The notes below the pieces were generated by a model. It was not told the origin of the DNA. It saw only the letters and a program-made list of their open reading frames with translations, and did no database searches. A program made the position numbers and the translations under genes. Shown in pieces: positions 8,618 through 16,055 of a DNA stretch of 43,282 bases; within the stretch, counting starts at the first letter, position 1, and each line of letters starts with the position of its first letter. This DNA is from DATAES01 sp036493595. GTDB taxonomy: Bacteria > Actinomycetota > Acidimicrobiia > Acidimicrobiales > JACDCH01. The stretch lies in assembly GCA_036493595.1 (NCBI GenBank), contig DASXPN010000016.1:1-43282 (forward strand). The letters run 5' to 3'.

Positions 8618-9144
8618 ACGACAGTGGTGCCATCAACCTCGTGCTGCTCGGGTTCCGTCTCAGCGCGGCGGCGGTGATGCTGGCGCACGGCATCAATCAC
8701 ATCTTCGGCGGCGGCAAGATCGCCGGCACAGGGCGTTGGTTCGAGAGTCTCGGCATGAAGCCCGGCCGGCTGCACGCGTGGCTGGCCAGCCTCACCGAAG
8801 TCGGCGCCGGTGCGCTGCTCGTCCTCGGTCTGTTCACGCCCCTGGCCGCGGCCGGGATCATCGGCGTGATGCTCGTCGCGTTGATCACCAACCACCGCGG
8901 CAACGGCTTCTTCATCTTCCGTCCCGGCGAGGGGTGGGAGTACGTGATGACGTTGACGGTCGTCGGCTTCGTCATTGCCACGATCGGCCCAGGAAACTGG
9001 TCGCTCGACCATGCCTTCAGTCTCGATGAGCACTACATCGGCACATCGGGGCTCCTCATCGGTTTGCTCGCCGGCGCGGGCGGCGCCGCGCTGCTGCTCG
9101 CCCTCTTCTGGCGCCCGCCGCCTCCGAAGCCGGCCACGAGCTGA
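8614..9144 (+). CDS. DoxX-family membrane protein
   Basis: 176 aa with four hydrophobic segments (about residues 8-28, 57-80, 82-92 and 108-124, then 143-165), Arg/His-rich loops and a Pro-rich tail (WRPPPPKPATS). The pattern HGINHIFGGGKIAGTGRWFESLGMKPGRLHA is the start of the DoxX/DoxD fold; family members are small inner-membrane redox-associated proteins of mostly unknown function. GTG at 8614 overlaps the ETF stop (GTGA), so it is translationally coupled to the fused ETF. That location suggests a link to electron transfer, perhaps to quinone (inference). Confidence 0.85.
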   Translation: MNDSGAINLVLLGFRLSAAAVMLAHGINHIFGGGKIAGTGRWFESLGMKPGRLHAWLASLTEVGAGALLVLGLFTPLAAAGIIGVMLVALITNHRGNGFFIFRPGEGWEYVMTLTVVGFVIATIGPGNWSLDHAFSLDEHYIGTSGLLIGLLAGAGGAALLLALFWRPPPPKPATS

Positions 9145-9157
9145 CGGGCCTGCCGCC

Positions 9158-9526
9158 GTGCCGGTGACCGAAGCAGACGTCCGCCGCATCGCCCTGTCGT
9201 TGCCGTCGACGACGGAGAAGCCCTCCTACGGGACGCCCGGTTTCCGCGTGAAGGACAAGCTCTTCGCTCGCATCCGCGAGGAAGGTGACGTACTCGTCGT
9301 GTGGTGTTGGGATCTCGGCGAGAAGGACGGGCTCGTCTCGTCGGAGCCCGAGAAGTTCTTCACCACACCGCACTACGACGGGCACCCGACCGTGCTCGTC
9401 CACTTCGGTGCAGTCGATGAGCGCGAGATGACGGAGTTGCTGACCGAGTCGTGGCGCATCCGTACGCCGAAGCGGTTGGTCGAGTCGTTCGAGCGCGGCG
9501 GACGCGGTCAGGAGACCGGGTCGTAG
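9158..9526 (+). CDS. MmcQ/YjbR-like DNA-binding-fold protein
   Basis: 122 aa. The sequence follows the YjbR/MmcQ (CyaY-like double-wing fold) pattern: an N-terminal helix with LSLPSTTEKPSYGTPGFRVKDKLFARI, a central acidic loop and a C-terminal helix ELLTESWRIRTPKRLVESF. Function in this family is unsettled; DNA binding has been proposed from the fold. GTG at 9158 is chosen, with a second in-frame GTG at 9164 equally possible. It lies 13 bases after the DoxX stop as last gene of the plus-strand run and overlaps the convergent VOC gene by 19 bases. Confidence 0.8.
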   Translation: MPVTEADVRRIALSLPSTTEKPSYGTPGFRVKDKLFARIREEGDVLVVWCWDLGEKDGLVSSEPEKFFTTPHYDGHPTVLVHFGAVDEREMTELLTESWRIRTPKRLVESFERGGRGQETGS

Positions 9527-9981
9527 CCTTCGGCCTTGGTGCCCGGCGGGTTGAAGACGCCCGGCTTGGTCTCGGGGTTGGCGACGCAGACCTCACCCTC
9601 GAGCCCGTCGGGGTCGCGGAAGAACAGGCTGAGGATCGGGCCGAAGTCCGTCACGAAGCCGTCGCTCGAACCCCGCTCGATCAACCGGCGGCGGATCTCC
9701 TCGAACGCGTCGAGCGACGCCGCTTGCAGGCCGAGGTGGTCGATGCGGCCGCGCCCGAACATCGGCGTCTGCCGGTCGGCTTCGGAGTTGCCGACGATCT
9801 CGAACACGTTGAGCTCCGTGAACGGGCCGATGTCGACGAACGACAGTCGCACCTTGTCATTGCCCGCTTCCTCGGGCGCATCCCTCGACACGGTTGCATC
9901 GAACACGTCGCGATAGAACGCGTGTAGCCGCGCCGAGTCGTTGGTGAGGATGGCCACGTGGTTCACACCGTTCAGCAGCAC
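9508..9981 (-). CDS. VOC superfamily (glyoxalase/dioxygenase fold) protein
   Basis: 157 aa, two beta-alpha-beta-beta-beta modules. First module begins GVNHVAILTNDSARLHAFYRDVF, with a His in the metal-ligand position; second begins GRIDHLGLQAASLDAFEEIR, with a further His, and FFRDPDGLEGEVCV supplies the last acidic residue. Such proteins bind a metal and isomerise or cleave small substrates; none can be assigned. The GTG start at 9981 lies inside the end of the SET-domain gene (10-base overlap) with an AGGAGGAGC Shine-Dalgarno upstream, so the two are translationally coupled. Confidence 0.85.
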   Translation of the reverse strand: MLLNGVNHVAILTNDSARLHAFYRDVFDATVSRDAPEEAGNDKVRLSFVDIGPFTELNVFEIVGNSEADRQTPMFGRGRIDHLGLQAASLDAFEEIRRRLIERGSSDGFVTDFGPILSLFFRDPDGLEGEVCVANPETKPGVFNPPGTKAEGYDPVS

Positions 9982-10376
9982 GACTGCTCCTCCTGTGTCT
10001 CGTTGTGTGTCGCGTTCGTTGTCTCATCGATGTCGAACCACAGGTCGATGCGACCGTCAGGTTCGCCGCTGTAGTTGATCGTGATCTCGTCGCCCGGCTC
10101 GATGGGTCGCACCGCGCTGAAGACGATCACACGGCGCTCGTAGTCGTGGTCGTAGCGCGCGTTGGGAGTCCAGGAGTGGTTGTAGAGGCTGCCGTAGCCG
10201 AGCGCGAACGCCACCCCGTCCTCCCATTCGAAGACGAAGCCGTAGAGGTCGGTGGAGTCGAGCGCGCCGACTTGGTCACCGGGGACGGGTAGCACGGGAC
10301 ACGACTCGACGTCGTCGCCGTATTCGAAGCGGCGGCTGGCGAAGACGCCGCGACCGTGAACGGAAGAGTCCGCCAC
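9972..10376 (-). CDS. Small SET-domain protein
   Basis: 134 aa comprising little more than a SET domain: GRGVFASRRFEYGDDV at the N-terminus, GSLYNHSWTPNARYDHD (the NHS pseudoknot strand, about residues 60-76) and RPIEPGDEITINYSGEPD (about 90-107). SET domains are S-adenosylmethionine lysine methyltransferases; stand-alone bacterial ones have few known targets. The GTG at 10376 looks late, because the frame continues upstream with SET-like residues (AVRPGSVFVADSS) to a TGA near 10525 without any ATG, GTG or TTG. A CTG start or a shifted start is therefore possible. The C-terminus ends in CysCys. Overlaps and couples to the VOC gene. Confidence 0.75.
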   Translation of the reverse strand: MADSSVHGRGVFASRRFEYGDDVESCPVLPVPGDQVGALDSTDLYGFVFEWEDGVAFALGYGSLYNHSWTPNARYDHDYERRVIVFSAVRPIEPGDEITINYSGEPDGRIDLWFDIDETTNATHNETQEEQSCC

Positions 10377-10540
10377 GAAGACCGAGCCGGGACGAACCGC
10401 GGTGCCCGCGTCCGCGTCGGTGCGTTCGAGAGTTGGCGATGAGCGCGTGAACAGAGTGATGCCCGATCGTACGTACAGAGCGCCAGCCGCGAAACCCGCG
10501 GCCGGCGCCCAGTTGTCGAGCAGTCAGTTGTCAGGAGTGA

Positions 10541-10762
10541 TCAGTAACGATCGTCGACGTAGGTGTCGCGCCGGCGAGAGCTACGGAAGCCGCCCCAGCT
10601 GCTCCAGAAGATGAGCGACACGAAGAAGCCGATGATCCCGATGATCATCAAGATGAGGCCGATCGTGTTGATGTCGAGACCATGCGTGTCCCCGGTTGGG
10701 TGCACGGCAAAGTCGAGGATGGCGCCGACGGCGATCAAGAAAAGGCTCGTGCCCATTCCCAT
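10541..10762 (-). CDS. Small DUF6458-like membrane protein
   Basis: 73 aa. Two hydrophobic segments (about 4-22 and 33-52) joined by FAVHPTGDTHGLDINTIG, then a basic tail SSRRRDTYVDDRY. This matches the small two-helix actinobacterial family annotated DUF6458; function unknown. ATG at 10762 with AAGGAG about 10 bases upstream. Two GGGTAC boxes precede it (see 10786-10825), suggesting stress-sigma control. Confidence 0.82.
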   Translation of the reverse strand: MGMGTSLFLIAVGAILDFAVHPTGDTHGLDINTIGLILMIIGIIGFFVSLIFWSSWGGFRSSRRRDTYVDDRY

Positions 10763-10785
10763 GAGGAGTCACTCCTTGCGGTGAT

Positions 10786-10825
10786 GTACCCCCGTTGAGT
10801 ACCCCCCTCGTACCGCACCTCAACC
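10786..10825 (-). promoter_or_regulatory. Possible SigF/SigB-type promoter upstream of the DUF6458 gene
   Basis: The minus strand carries GGGTAC twice, at 10799-10804 and 10786-10791, each in a longer GGGGGTAC repeat. A GGTT (10822-10825) lies 17 bases upstream of the first. GTTT/GGTT with GGGTA(C/T) is the pattern known for actinobacterial general-stress (SigF/SigB) promoters. No other evidence in the window. Confidence 0.3.
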
Positions 10826-10865
10826 CCGCAGGCCACGGCCGCGGGCGCGCCTCGTCTGCAACGCA

Positions 10866-10922
10866 TGGGCGACGTGTCATCGGCAGGATGACACAACGCC
10901 CAAGCGATCGCCGTTCGAGGCG
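10866..10922. repeat. 57-bp structured repeat, copy 1 (perfect hairpin)
   Basis: First of two direct copies with an 86-base period. The outer stem is TGGGCG (10866-10871) with CGCCCA (10897-10902); the inner stem is GTGTCATC (10874-10881) with GATGACAC (10887-10894) around a GGCAG loop; a second small hairpin CGCC-GTTCGA-GGCG ends it (10909-10922). The last 29 bases are identical in copy 2. It lies between the LuxR gene and the DUF6458 gene, both on the minus strand. Confidence 0.85.
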
Positions 10923-10951
10923 GACCCCGCTGGCGCGCCCTCGGCAATGCC

Positions 10952-11008
10952 TGGGCGATCTCTCATCGACAGGGTGACGCAACGCCCAAGCGATCGCCGT
11001 TCGAGGCG
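10952..11008. repeat. 57-bp structured repeat, copy 2
   Basis: Same outer stem TGGGCG (10952-10957) with CGCCCA (10983-10988), and a 29-base 3' part (10980-11008) identical to copy 1. The inner stem is weaker: only CATC/GGTG-type pairing with wobble remains. It begins 39 bases after the LuxR stop in the minus-strand direction and could act as terminator, attenuator or dispersed REP-type element. Confidence 0.85.
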
Positions 11009-11046
11009 ATAGGGGCGATGGCGAGCGTGGTCAGGGGCGATCGCGA

Positions 11047-13875
11047 TCAGGCGGTGTCTTCTGCCACCTTGGATTCGTGGAGCGCGGCCGCGAGGTCCCG
11101 TCGCGTTGTGATGTCGAGCTTGGCGAAGGTGTTGCGCAGGTGCCACTCGACTGCCTTGAGCGACACGACGAGATGCTCCGCGATCTCTCGGTTCGTCATG
11201 CCGCTTGCTGCGAGTTGCGCGACACGCACTTCGCTCGGCGTGAGCGCAGACGGACCGGTGAGAGCCGTCCGTCGCGGTCGTCCACCGCAGACCGCGATCT
11301 CATGCCGGGCGCGGTCTGCGATTGGATGTGCTTCGCAGCGGTACGCAAGGTCCAGTCCGCTGCGCAGGACATCGAGCGCGGCCGCCCGCCGGTTGGTCCG
11401 CCGGAGCGCAGCACCCAACTCGATCGCGCACGCGGCGCGCTCGAGCAGTGATGAGCTCTGTTCCGCGACGGCAACCGCTTCTTCGAGCATGGTCACGCCG
11501 CCACGTCCCTCCAACTGTCCGCGCACGCGCAACGCGGCTGCGAGTGAACGCGCCGCGCCGACGTCGCGAGCACGTTGCACCTCGTCCGCCGCGTACTCGA
11601 CCGCTTCATTCCTACGGTCGATGCGCGCCAGCGCGAGCGCGGCGATCGGCCGCCACGACATCAGCCCGGGATGACCCACCCATGGGACACCACCTTCCTG
11701 GCGGCCGATATGCGCCGCCTCGGCCAGTGCTTGCGCAGGGTCACCTACGGCGAGCGCCAACCAGCCGCGCGCCTCGCTCACCCGCAAGAAGAGCGCGTTG
11801 TTGTCGTCATCGTGAAGGCAGTCGTCGTCGAGCACCGCGGCCGCCTTCGGCATCTCGCCTCGGGCCAGGTGCGCGGTGCTCAACGTGGCGACCGCCCCGG
11901 GAAGGAAGGGTTTGACCGCGTGGCGCGCACCGGTTCGCACTCGCTCGGCGTCGTCGATCGCTCCGGCCAAGGCACCGCGCTGGCACCGGCTGAAGGCGCG
12001 CCGCACCTGCGCGGCGGCGGCATGTAACGGTGATCCGGCGCGATCGGCGAGCTCGATCGCGTCCGACAAGAGGTCTTCCGCGTCTGCGAGCTCGTCGATC
12101 GTCACGAGCGCGGCCGCGGCTGCACTGATGACGGCCACATTGCGGTCGGCGACGCGGCCTCCGACAACTCGATCGACGAGCTCGCGAACTTCCGACGGGG
12201 GACTACCGGCGATCGCTTCCTCGAGTGCGAGCTCGGCCAGCGCCATCGACGCAGGAACGGACGCACGATTCGCAGCCTGGGACCTGATGTCGCGTAGCCG
12301 CGGCGCCGTCGTGCCGCAGACGTCGCGATCCAGTCTCCCCGCCCACGCGTATGTCGCCTCCAACGAGAGACGGAGGTCCTCGCAGTCGGACGGAACCTCG
12401 CGAAGGGCCCGCTCGAAGGCGCGCACCGCGTCGCTCTGGTGACCGAAGGACCACAGCGCGATGCCCGCGTCCTGTAGGGCGGTTGCTCGCTGCGCCCGGC
12501 TGCGCATCAGGGACACGGCCTCGTTGAGATGGACGACGGCGGCTTCGTCGCCGACCACGGTCTCTGCGGTGCCGAGGTCGACCAGCAGGTCGGCGCGCAC
12601 GTCAGCAGGCGGCGGTTCTTCGAGTGCGCGCCGCAACCAGCCCACGGCATCGTCGGCTTGTCCCGCGCGGAGCGAACGACTGCCCGTCGCCCACATGGTC
12701 GCGGCGACCCAGTCGTCTGCGCTTGCGCTGGTCGATCGAAGGTGCGCCGCGACTCGCTCCATGGGGGTGCCGGTTGCCGCGAGCAGGCGCGCGGCACGGC
12801 GGTGGAGGTCCTGGCGTTCGGCCATCGGCGTCGACGCGACAACCGCCGCATGCATCGACGGATGCGTGAACCGAAGGGGCTCGGTCCATTCGAGGATGTC
12901 CGCCGAAACGAGCTCTTGGACGACTCGCGGTACGGCGCTCAAGTCGACCTCGACCAATGGCGCGACGATCGACAGCCGTGCGTCGTCTCCCAACGTCGCG
13001 ACGACGTGGGCGAGGCAACGGGCCTCGTCACTCACCGACGCGAGCCGCCCTTGCGTGGCGCGCCGGATCGAGCTCGGAGCTGTGTGCTCGAGCCGCCGCA
13101 GCGAATCCACACCGAGCTCTTGGTCTTCGAGGTCGAGCGCGGCGAGGTACTCCGTGACCAGGAACGGGTTGCCCTCGGTCAGGTCGTGCAACCGACGGCA
13201 CAACTCATCGGTGGCGTCGCGGAAGTACGTCGAGCGCACGAGTCGAGTGATGGCGTCGACGCTGAGCGGCTCGAGCTCGAACACCCGCGCCCGCGACTGC
13301 GCACGGAGTGCCGCGATGACGCCACCCTCGTGATCGACGTGCCCGGAGCGCAGTGAGATGACGACGACCGCGGGCATCGACGACACCCGCGCGCCGAGAT
13401 GCAGCAGGTAGTGCAGCGAGCCGGGGTCGGCCCAGTGCGCGTCGTCGACGACGATGAGCAGTGGCGCCGTCTTGGACAGCCCGACCGTCAGCCAGTGCAG
13501 CCCGTGTACGAGGGTGTGCTCGTTGTCCTGGAAGGAGAGGTCGTCGGGATCCGGCACATCGAGGTGCAACAGCGGTCGCGCCGGTCGCGCAGGCCCCGAC
13601 AGGAGCACCGCCTGGTCGGCGGGAGTGGCCTGGTGGACCGGTGGCTCGAGGATCTGGAGAGCGACGCCGAACGGGAACCCGTGCTCGAACGGTGTGGCTC
13701 GGGCGGCGAGCACCGTGAACCCGGCGTCCACGCCGAGATCGACGACCGCGTCGAGGAGCGCGGTCTTGCCGGCCCCTGACCCGCCTTCGACGACGACGAG
13801 CCGCCCGTTGCCACCCGCAGCCCTGGCCAGCGACGCGTGCACCGCTTCCAGCTCGGCCTCACGCTCGTACAACAT
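11047..13875 (-). CDS. Large ATP-binding LuxR-family (LAL) transcriptional regulator
   Basis: About 942 aa. The N-terminus reads MLYEREAELEAVHASLARA, then Walker A VVVEGGSGAGKTALLDA (about 26-42) and Walker B LLIVVDDAHWADPGSL (about 140-155). A long tetratricopeptide-like helical middle follows, then a C-terminal LuxR HTH: LTPSEVRVAQLAASGMTNRE with IAEHLVVSLKAVEWHLRNTF. This is the MalT/LAL architecture, an ATP-gated activator responding to an unknown ligand. ATG at 13875 is preferred because it gives the family's ERE start; an in-frame start at 13968 would swallow the divergent promoter and its CCAGGG/CCCTGG repeat. It is divergent from the CalY-like gene at 14064 and so is the likely regulator of that cluster (inference). 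Confidence 0.9.
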   Translation of the reverse strand: MLYEREAELEAVHASLARAAGGNGRLVVVEGGSGAGKTALLDAVVDLGVDAGFTVLAARATPFEHGFPFGVALQILEPPVHQATPADQAVLLSGPARPARPLLHLDVPDPDDLSFQDNEHTLVHGLHWLTVGLSKTAPLLIVVDDAHWADPGSLHYLLHLGARVSSMPAVVVISLRSGHVDHEGGVIAALRAQSRARVFELEPLSVDAITRLVRSTYFRDATDELCRRLHDLTEGNPFLVTEYLAALDLEDQELGVDSLRRLEHTAPSSIRRATQGRLASVSDEARCLAHVVATLGDDARLSIVAPLVEVDLSAVPRVVQELVSADILEWTEPLRFTHPSMHAAVVASTPMAERQDLHRRAARLLAATGTPMERVAAHLRSTSASADDWVAATMWATGSRSLRAGQADDAVGWLRRALEEPPPADVRADLLVDLGTAETVVGDEAAVVHLNEAVSLMRSRAQRATALQDAGIALWSFGHQSDAVRAFERALREVPSDCEDLRLSLEATYAWAGRLDRDVCGTTAPRLRDIRSQAANRASVPASMALAELALEEAIAGSPPSEVRELVDRVVGGRVADRNVAVISAAAAALVTIDELADAEDLLSDAIELADRAGSPLHAAAAQVRRAFSRCQRGALAGAIDDAERVRTGARHAVKPFLPGAVATLSTAHLARGEMPKAAAVLDDDCLHDDDNNALFLRVSEARGWLALAVGDPAQALAEAAHIGRQEGGVPWVGHPGLMSWRPIAALALARIDRRNEAVEYAADEVQRARDVGAARSLAAALRVRGQLEGRGGVTMLEEAVAVAEQSSSLLERAACAIELGAALRRTNRRAAALDVLRSGLDLAYRCEAHPIADRARHEIAVCGGRPRRTALTGPSALTPSEVRVAQLAASGMTNREIAEHLVVSLKAVEWHLRNTFAKLDITTRRDLAAALHESKVAEDTA

Positions 13876-13950
13876 CCCCGCAACCAACTGCCTACCTGCA
13901 CCTTCATGCCGGACTAGCCCGTTCAGGCCACCATCCGTATGGCCGTTACC

Positions 13951-13975
13951 CCAGGGCAAATGGGACAAACCCTGG
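13951..13975. promoter_or_regulatory. Inverted repeat CCAGGG-N13-CCCTGG between the LAL regulator and the CalY cluster
   Basis: CCAGGG (13951-13956) and CCCTGG (13970-13975) are perfect 6-bp arms with a 13-base spacer in the divergent intergenic region. The position fits an operator for the LAL regulator acting on its own gene and on the CalY-like gene. Confidence 0.35.
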
Positions 13976-14063
13976 TACCGCAGCCCTAGCGCAAACTACG
14001 CCCAAAAGGTCGATTGTGTCCTCCAGCGCCGATCACCGGCCATCCCAACCAGGAGGACAAGCA

Positions 14064-14753
14064 ATGAAGAGCAAGGCGGGACGTGTCGCAGCGTTCCTGA
14101 CGACCATCGCCCTGTCGGCCGGTCTCATCGGCGCCGCGGCACAGACGACCGGCGCCTACTTCAGTGATACCCAGTCGGGCACCGTGTCCGGCACGCTGGG
14201 CTCGATCAAGGTGACGACATCGGGCGGAACCGGTGCCAGCAACCTCGACGTCAGCTTCACCAACCTGCTGCCCGCCGACCCGCAGACGCTGACGACCGGC
14301 TTCCAGAACACGGGCCGCAACCCCGAAGACGTCTGGGTCGTGTTCCCGAACGCCGACGCGCTCCACGCCATCAACGACCTCGGCAACTACGGCGAGGTGC
14401 ACATCGCGTCGAGCGGCACCGAGGTCTTCGGCTCGAAGAACCTCAACGACAACACGACGAGCTGCCCGCCCGGATCGCAGAACCTGGCTCACCTGCCGCA
14501 CCCGCAGAACCCCTGCAACGCGCTGCCCCAGATGCTGAAGCTGGCGGACAACCTCGGTACAGGCGCCAGCGGCACGATGGCGTTCACGTTCAACTACGTG
14601 AGCTACCTCACCAGCCCGAACGTCGACTCGCCGGTCCCGGCGTTCAACTGCTACCCGATCAACCCCGCGAACGACAAGTGCGACTCGCCTGCCGGTAACG
14701 GCCTGCCGTACCAGATCGTCGCCACGCAGCACGGCATCCTGCCCGGCGCCTGA
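14064..14753 (+). CDS. SipW-dependent CalY/TasA-like secreted protein
   Basis: 229 aa. The N-terminus is the special signal peptide of the TasA/camelysin family: basic MKSKAGR, a hydrophobic core (about 9-26) and AYFSD (31-35) after the cleavage region. The mature part starts with SGTVSGTLGSI and a beta-rich body containing VSFTNLLPADPQ and TGFQNTGRNPEDVWVVF, like the M73/CalY jelly-roll. Four Cys lie in the second half. In Bacillus these proteins form extracellular fibres. ATG at 14064 follows AGGAGG (14051-14056) at good spacing; an upstream GTG at 14016 has no such site. It precedes a dedicated SipW-type signal peptidase, with a strong hairpin between. No C-terminal anchor. Catalytic protease activity is not evident. 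Confidence 0.88.
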   Translation: MKSKAGRVAAFLTTIALSAGLIGAAAQTTGAYFSDTQSGTVSGTLGSIKVTTSGGTGASNLDVSFTNLLPADPQTLTTGFQNTGRNPEDVWVVFPNADALHAINDLGNYGEVHIASSGTEVFGSKNLNDNTTSCPPGSQNLAHLPHPQNPCNALPQMLKLADNLGTGASGTMAFTFNYVSYLTSPNVDSPVPAFNCYPINPANDKCDSPAGNGLPYQIVATQHGILPGA

Positions 14754-14787
14754 TCAGGCCGTCGGTTCCTACCCAACCGTGAGCGCG

Positions 14788-14821
14788 CGGGCGGGGATCC
14801 CAACGCAGGGATCTCCGCCCG
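14788..14821 (+). terminator. 14-bp GC hairpin between CalY-like and SipW-like genes
   Basis: Arms CGGGCGGGGATCCC (14788-14801) and GGGATCTCCGCCCG (14808-14821) pair over 14 bp with one G-U wobble around loop AACGCA. No U-tract follows, as is common in high-GC bacteria. It probably terminates or attenuates, giving much structural protein and little peptidase from one promoter. Confidence 0.65.
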
Positions 14822-14847
14822 TGTCGCCGTCCCGAGAAAGGTCTTCG

Positions 14848-15345
14848 ATGATCTTGCGACACGTGAGGCGAGTCATCACTTGGGGGATCGCCGCCGGACT
14901 CGCCGTCTCGTTGCTCGTGATGTGGCACGGTGGCTACCAGCCCTACGTCGTGCACACAGGTTCGATGACGCCGACGTTGAATCCGGGCGATCTCGTGATC
15001 GACCACCCGACTGCGCAAGTGCGCCAGGGTGACGTCGTCACGTTCGGCGTGTCGAGCGGCCACGACGGTGTCGTGACGCACCGTGTCGCAAACGTCGACG
15101 GCGACCACATTCAGACGAAGGGCGACGCCAACGCGACACCTGACAGTGGCTCGATCTCCCGCACCGACATCCGGGGCACGGCGGTCAGGGCACTCCCGTA
15201 CGCCGGCTACGTGGTCGTCTACCTGCAACAGCCCGCCGGCATCGCGTCGGTCATCACCGTGCTGCTTTCCCTCACGCTCGCGTGGGGTCTGTTCTTCGCA
15301 AGCGAGGTGCCCGCCGTGGCGCCTCTCGTCGCTGGCATCGAATGA
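14848..15345 (+). CDS. SipW-type signal peptidase I (ER/archaeal type)
   Basis: 165 aa. N-terminal membrane segment (about 8-25), then the S26 box HTGSMTPTLNPGDLVI with nucleophile Ser39 and, in place of the bacterial Lys, the ER-type VVTHRV with His78. A C-terminal membrane segment (about 133-156) follows. The Ser-His form is typical of SipW, the peptidase that matures TasA-like proteins. ATG at 14848 is preceded by GAGAAAGG. Its stop overlaps the start of the next gene (ATGA). It follows a CalY-like gene carrying the matching signal peptide. Confidence 0.92.
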   Translation: MILRHVRRVITWGIAAGLAVSLLVMWHGGYQPYVVHTGSMTPTLNPGDLVIDHPTAQVRQGDVVTFGVSSGHDGVVTHRVANVDGDHIQTKGDANATPDSGSISRTDIRGTAVRALPYAGYVVVYLQQPAGIASVITVLLSLTLAWGLFFASEVPAVAPLVAGIE

Positions 15346-16055
15346 TGACGTCGACGCGGTCGTTGCGGTCCACACTCGCGTGCGTTGCGGCGGTGGTGAT
15401 CGTGACCCTGGTCGGGGCGACCCCGCCTGCCAGCGCCTCGGGTGGCGGTCTCGACGTCGTCGTCATTTCACCCGTCAACCTCACGCCGGGCGCACCCGCG
15501 CTGCCGATCGACGGTGAGCTTCCGGGCGATGCGCGCCACGCAGTGCTGCTGGTATCGAACGACAGCGACGCGCTCGCGGCGCTGACGATGGCCGCAACGA
15601 TCGACGCCGGCAGCGACAGCGGTGCCGGCGATGTCGTGCGGCTCGCGGTGTCGGTGCAGAACGAGGCCACACCCTTGTGGGACGGCACCGTCGACGAACT
15701 GTCGCAGACCCCGGTGGCGCTCGGCACGCTCGGACCCAGCGAGAGCGTCACCGTGGACCTCGTCGAGACGCTGCCCGAGTCGTCACCGAACCGCGAGATG
15801 GGGGCGCAGTTCGCCGCCGACTTGCAGTTCACGCTCGCGAGTGGGACGGCGGTGGATGCGGTCACGATCCCCGGGGTCGGCACCGGCGGCACGCAAGTGG
15901 CGGGCGACGCCATCGACCGTCAGTCCGCCGCGGCGCCCAACAGCGCGGAGGCACTCAGTCGGACCGGCGTCGATGTGTTGGGCATGATCGGGATTGCCTT
16001 CATCCTCCTGGCGCTCGGCGCGATGCTGCGCCGGCTCGGTGAGTGGTCGCGGTGA
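15342..16055 (+). CDS. Secreted surface protein with C-terminal LSRTG-like sorting signal
   Basis: 237 aa. Signal peptide at residues 1 to about 32 (basic start, hydrophobic AVVIVTLVGATPPASA, AxA cleavage site). The mature part is acidic and beta-rich, without a family I can name. At the end, LSRTG (205-209) is followed by a hydrophobic stretch (about 211-229) and RRLGEWSR. This is the layout of a sortase signal, though LSRTG deviates from LPxTG and the Pro is missing; a plain C-terminal membrane anchor is the alternative. ATG at 15342 overlaps the SipW stop. Probably the cell-surface partner or anchor of the CalY-like protein (inference). It overlaps the convergent TetR gene by 56 bases. Confidence 0.8.
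   Translation: MMTSTRSLRSTLACVAAVVIVTLVGATPPASASGGGLDVVVISPVNLTPGAPALPIDGELPGDARHAVLLVSNDSDALAALTMAATIDAGSDSGAGDVVRLAVSVQNEATPLWDGTVDELSQTPVALGTLGPSESVTVDLVETLPESSPNREMGAQFAADLQFTLASGTAVDAVTIPGVGTGGTQVAGDAIDRQSAAAPNSAEALSRTGVDVLGMIGIAFILLALGAMLRRLGEWSR

Noticed and set aside
13876..13968. N-terminal extension of the LAL regulator to 13968
   Set aside because: Family homology begins at 13875 and the extension would overlap the divergent promoter and its inverted repeat.
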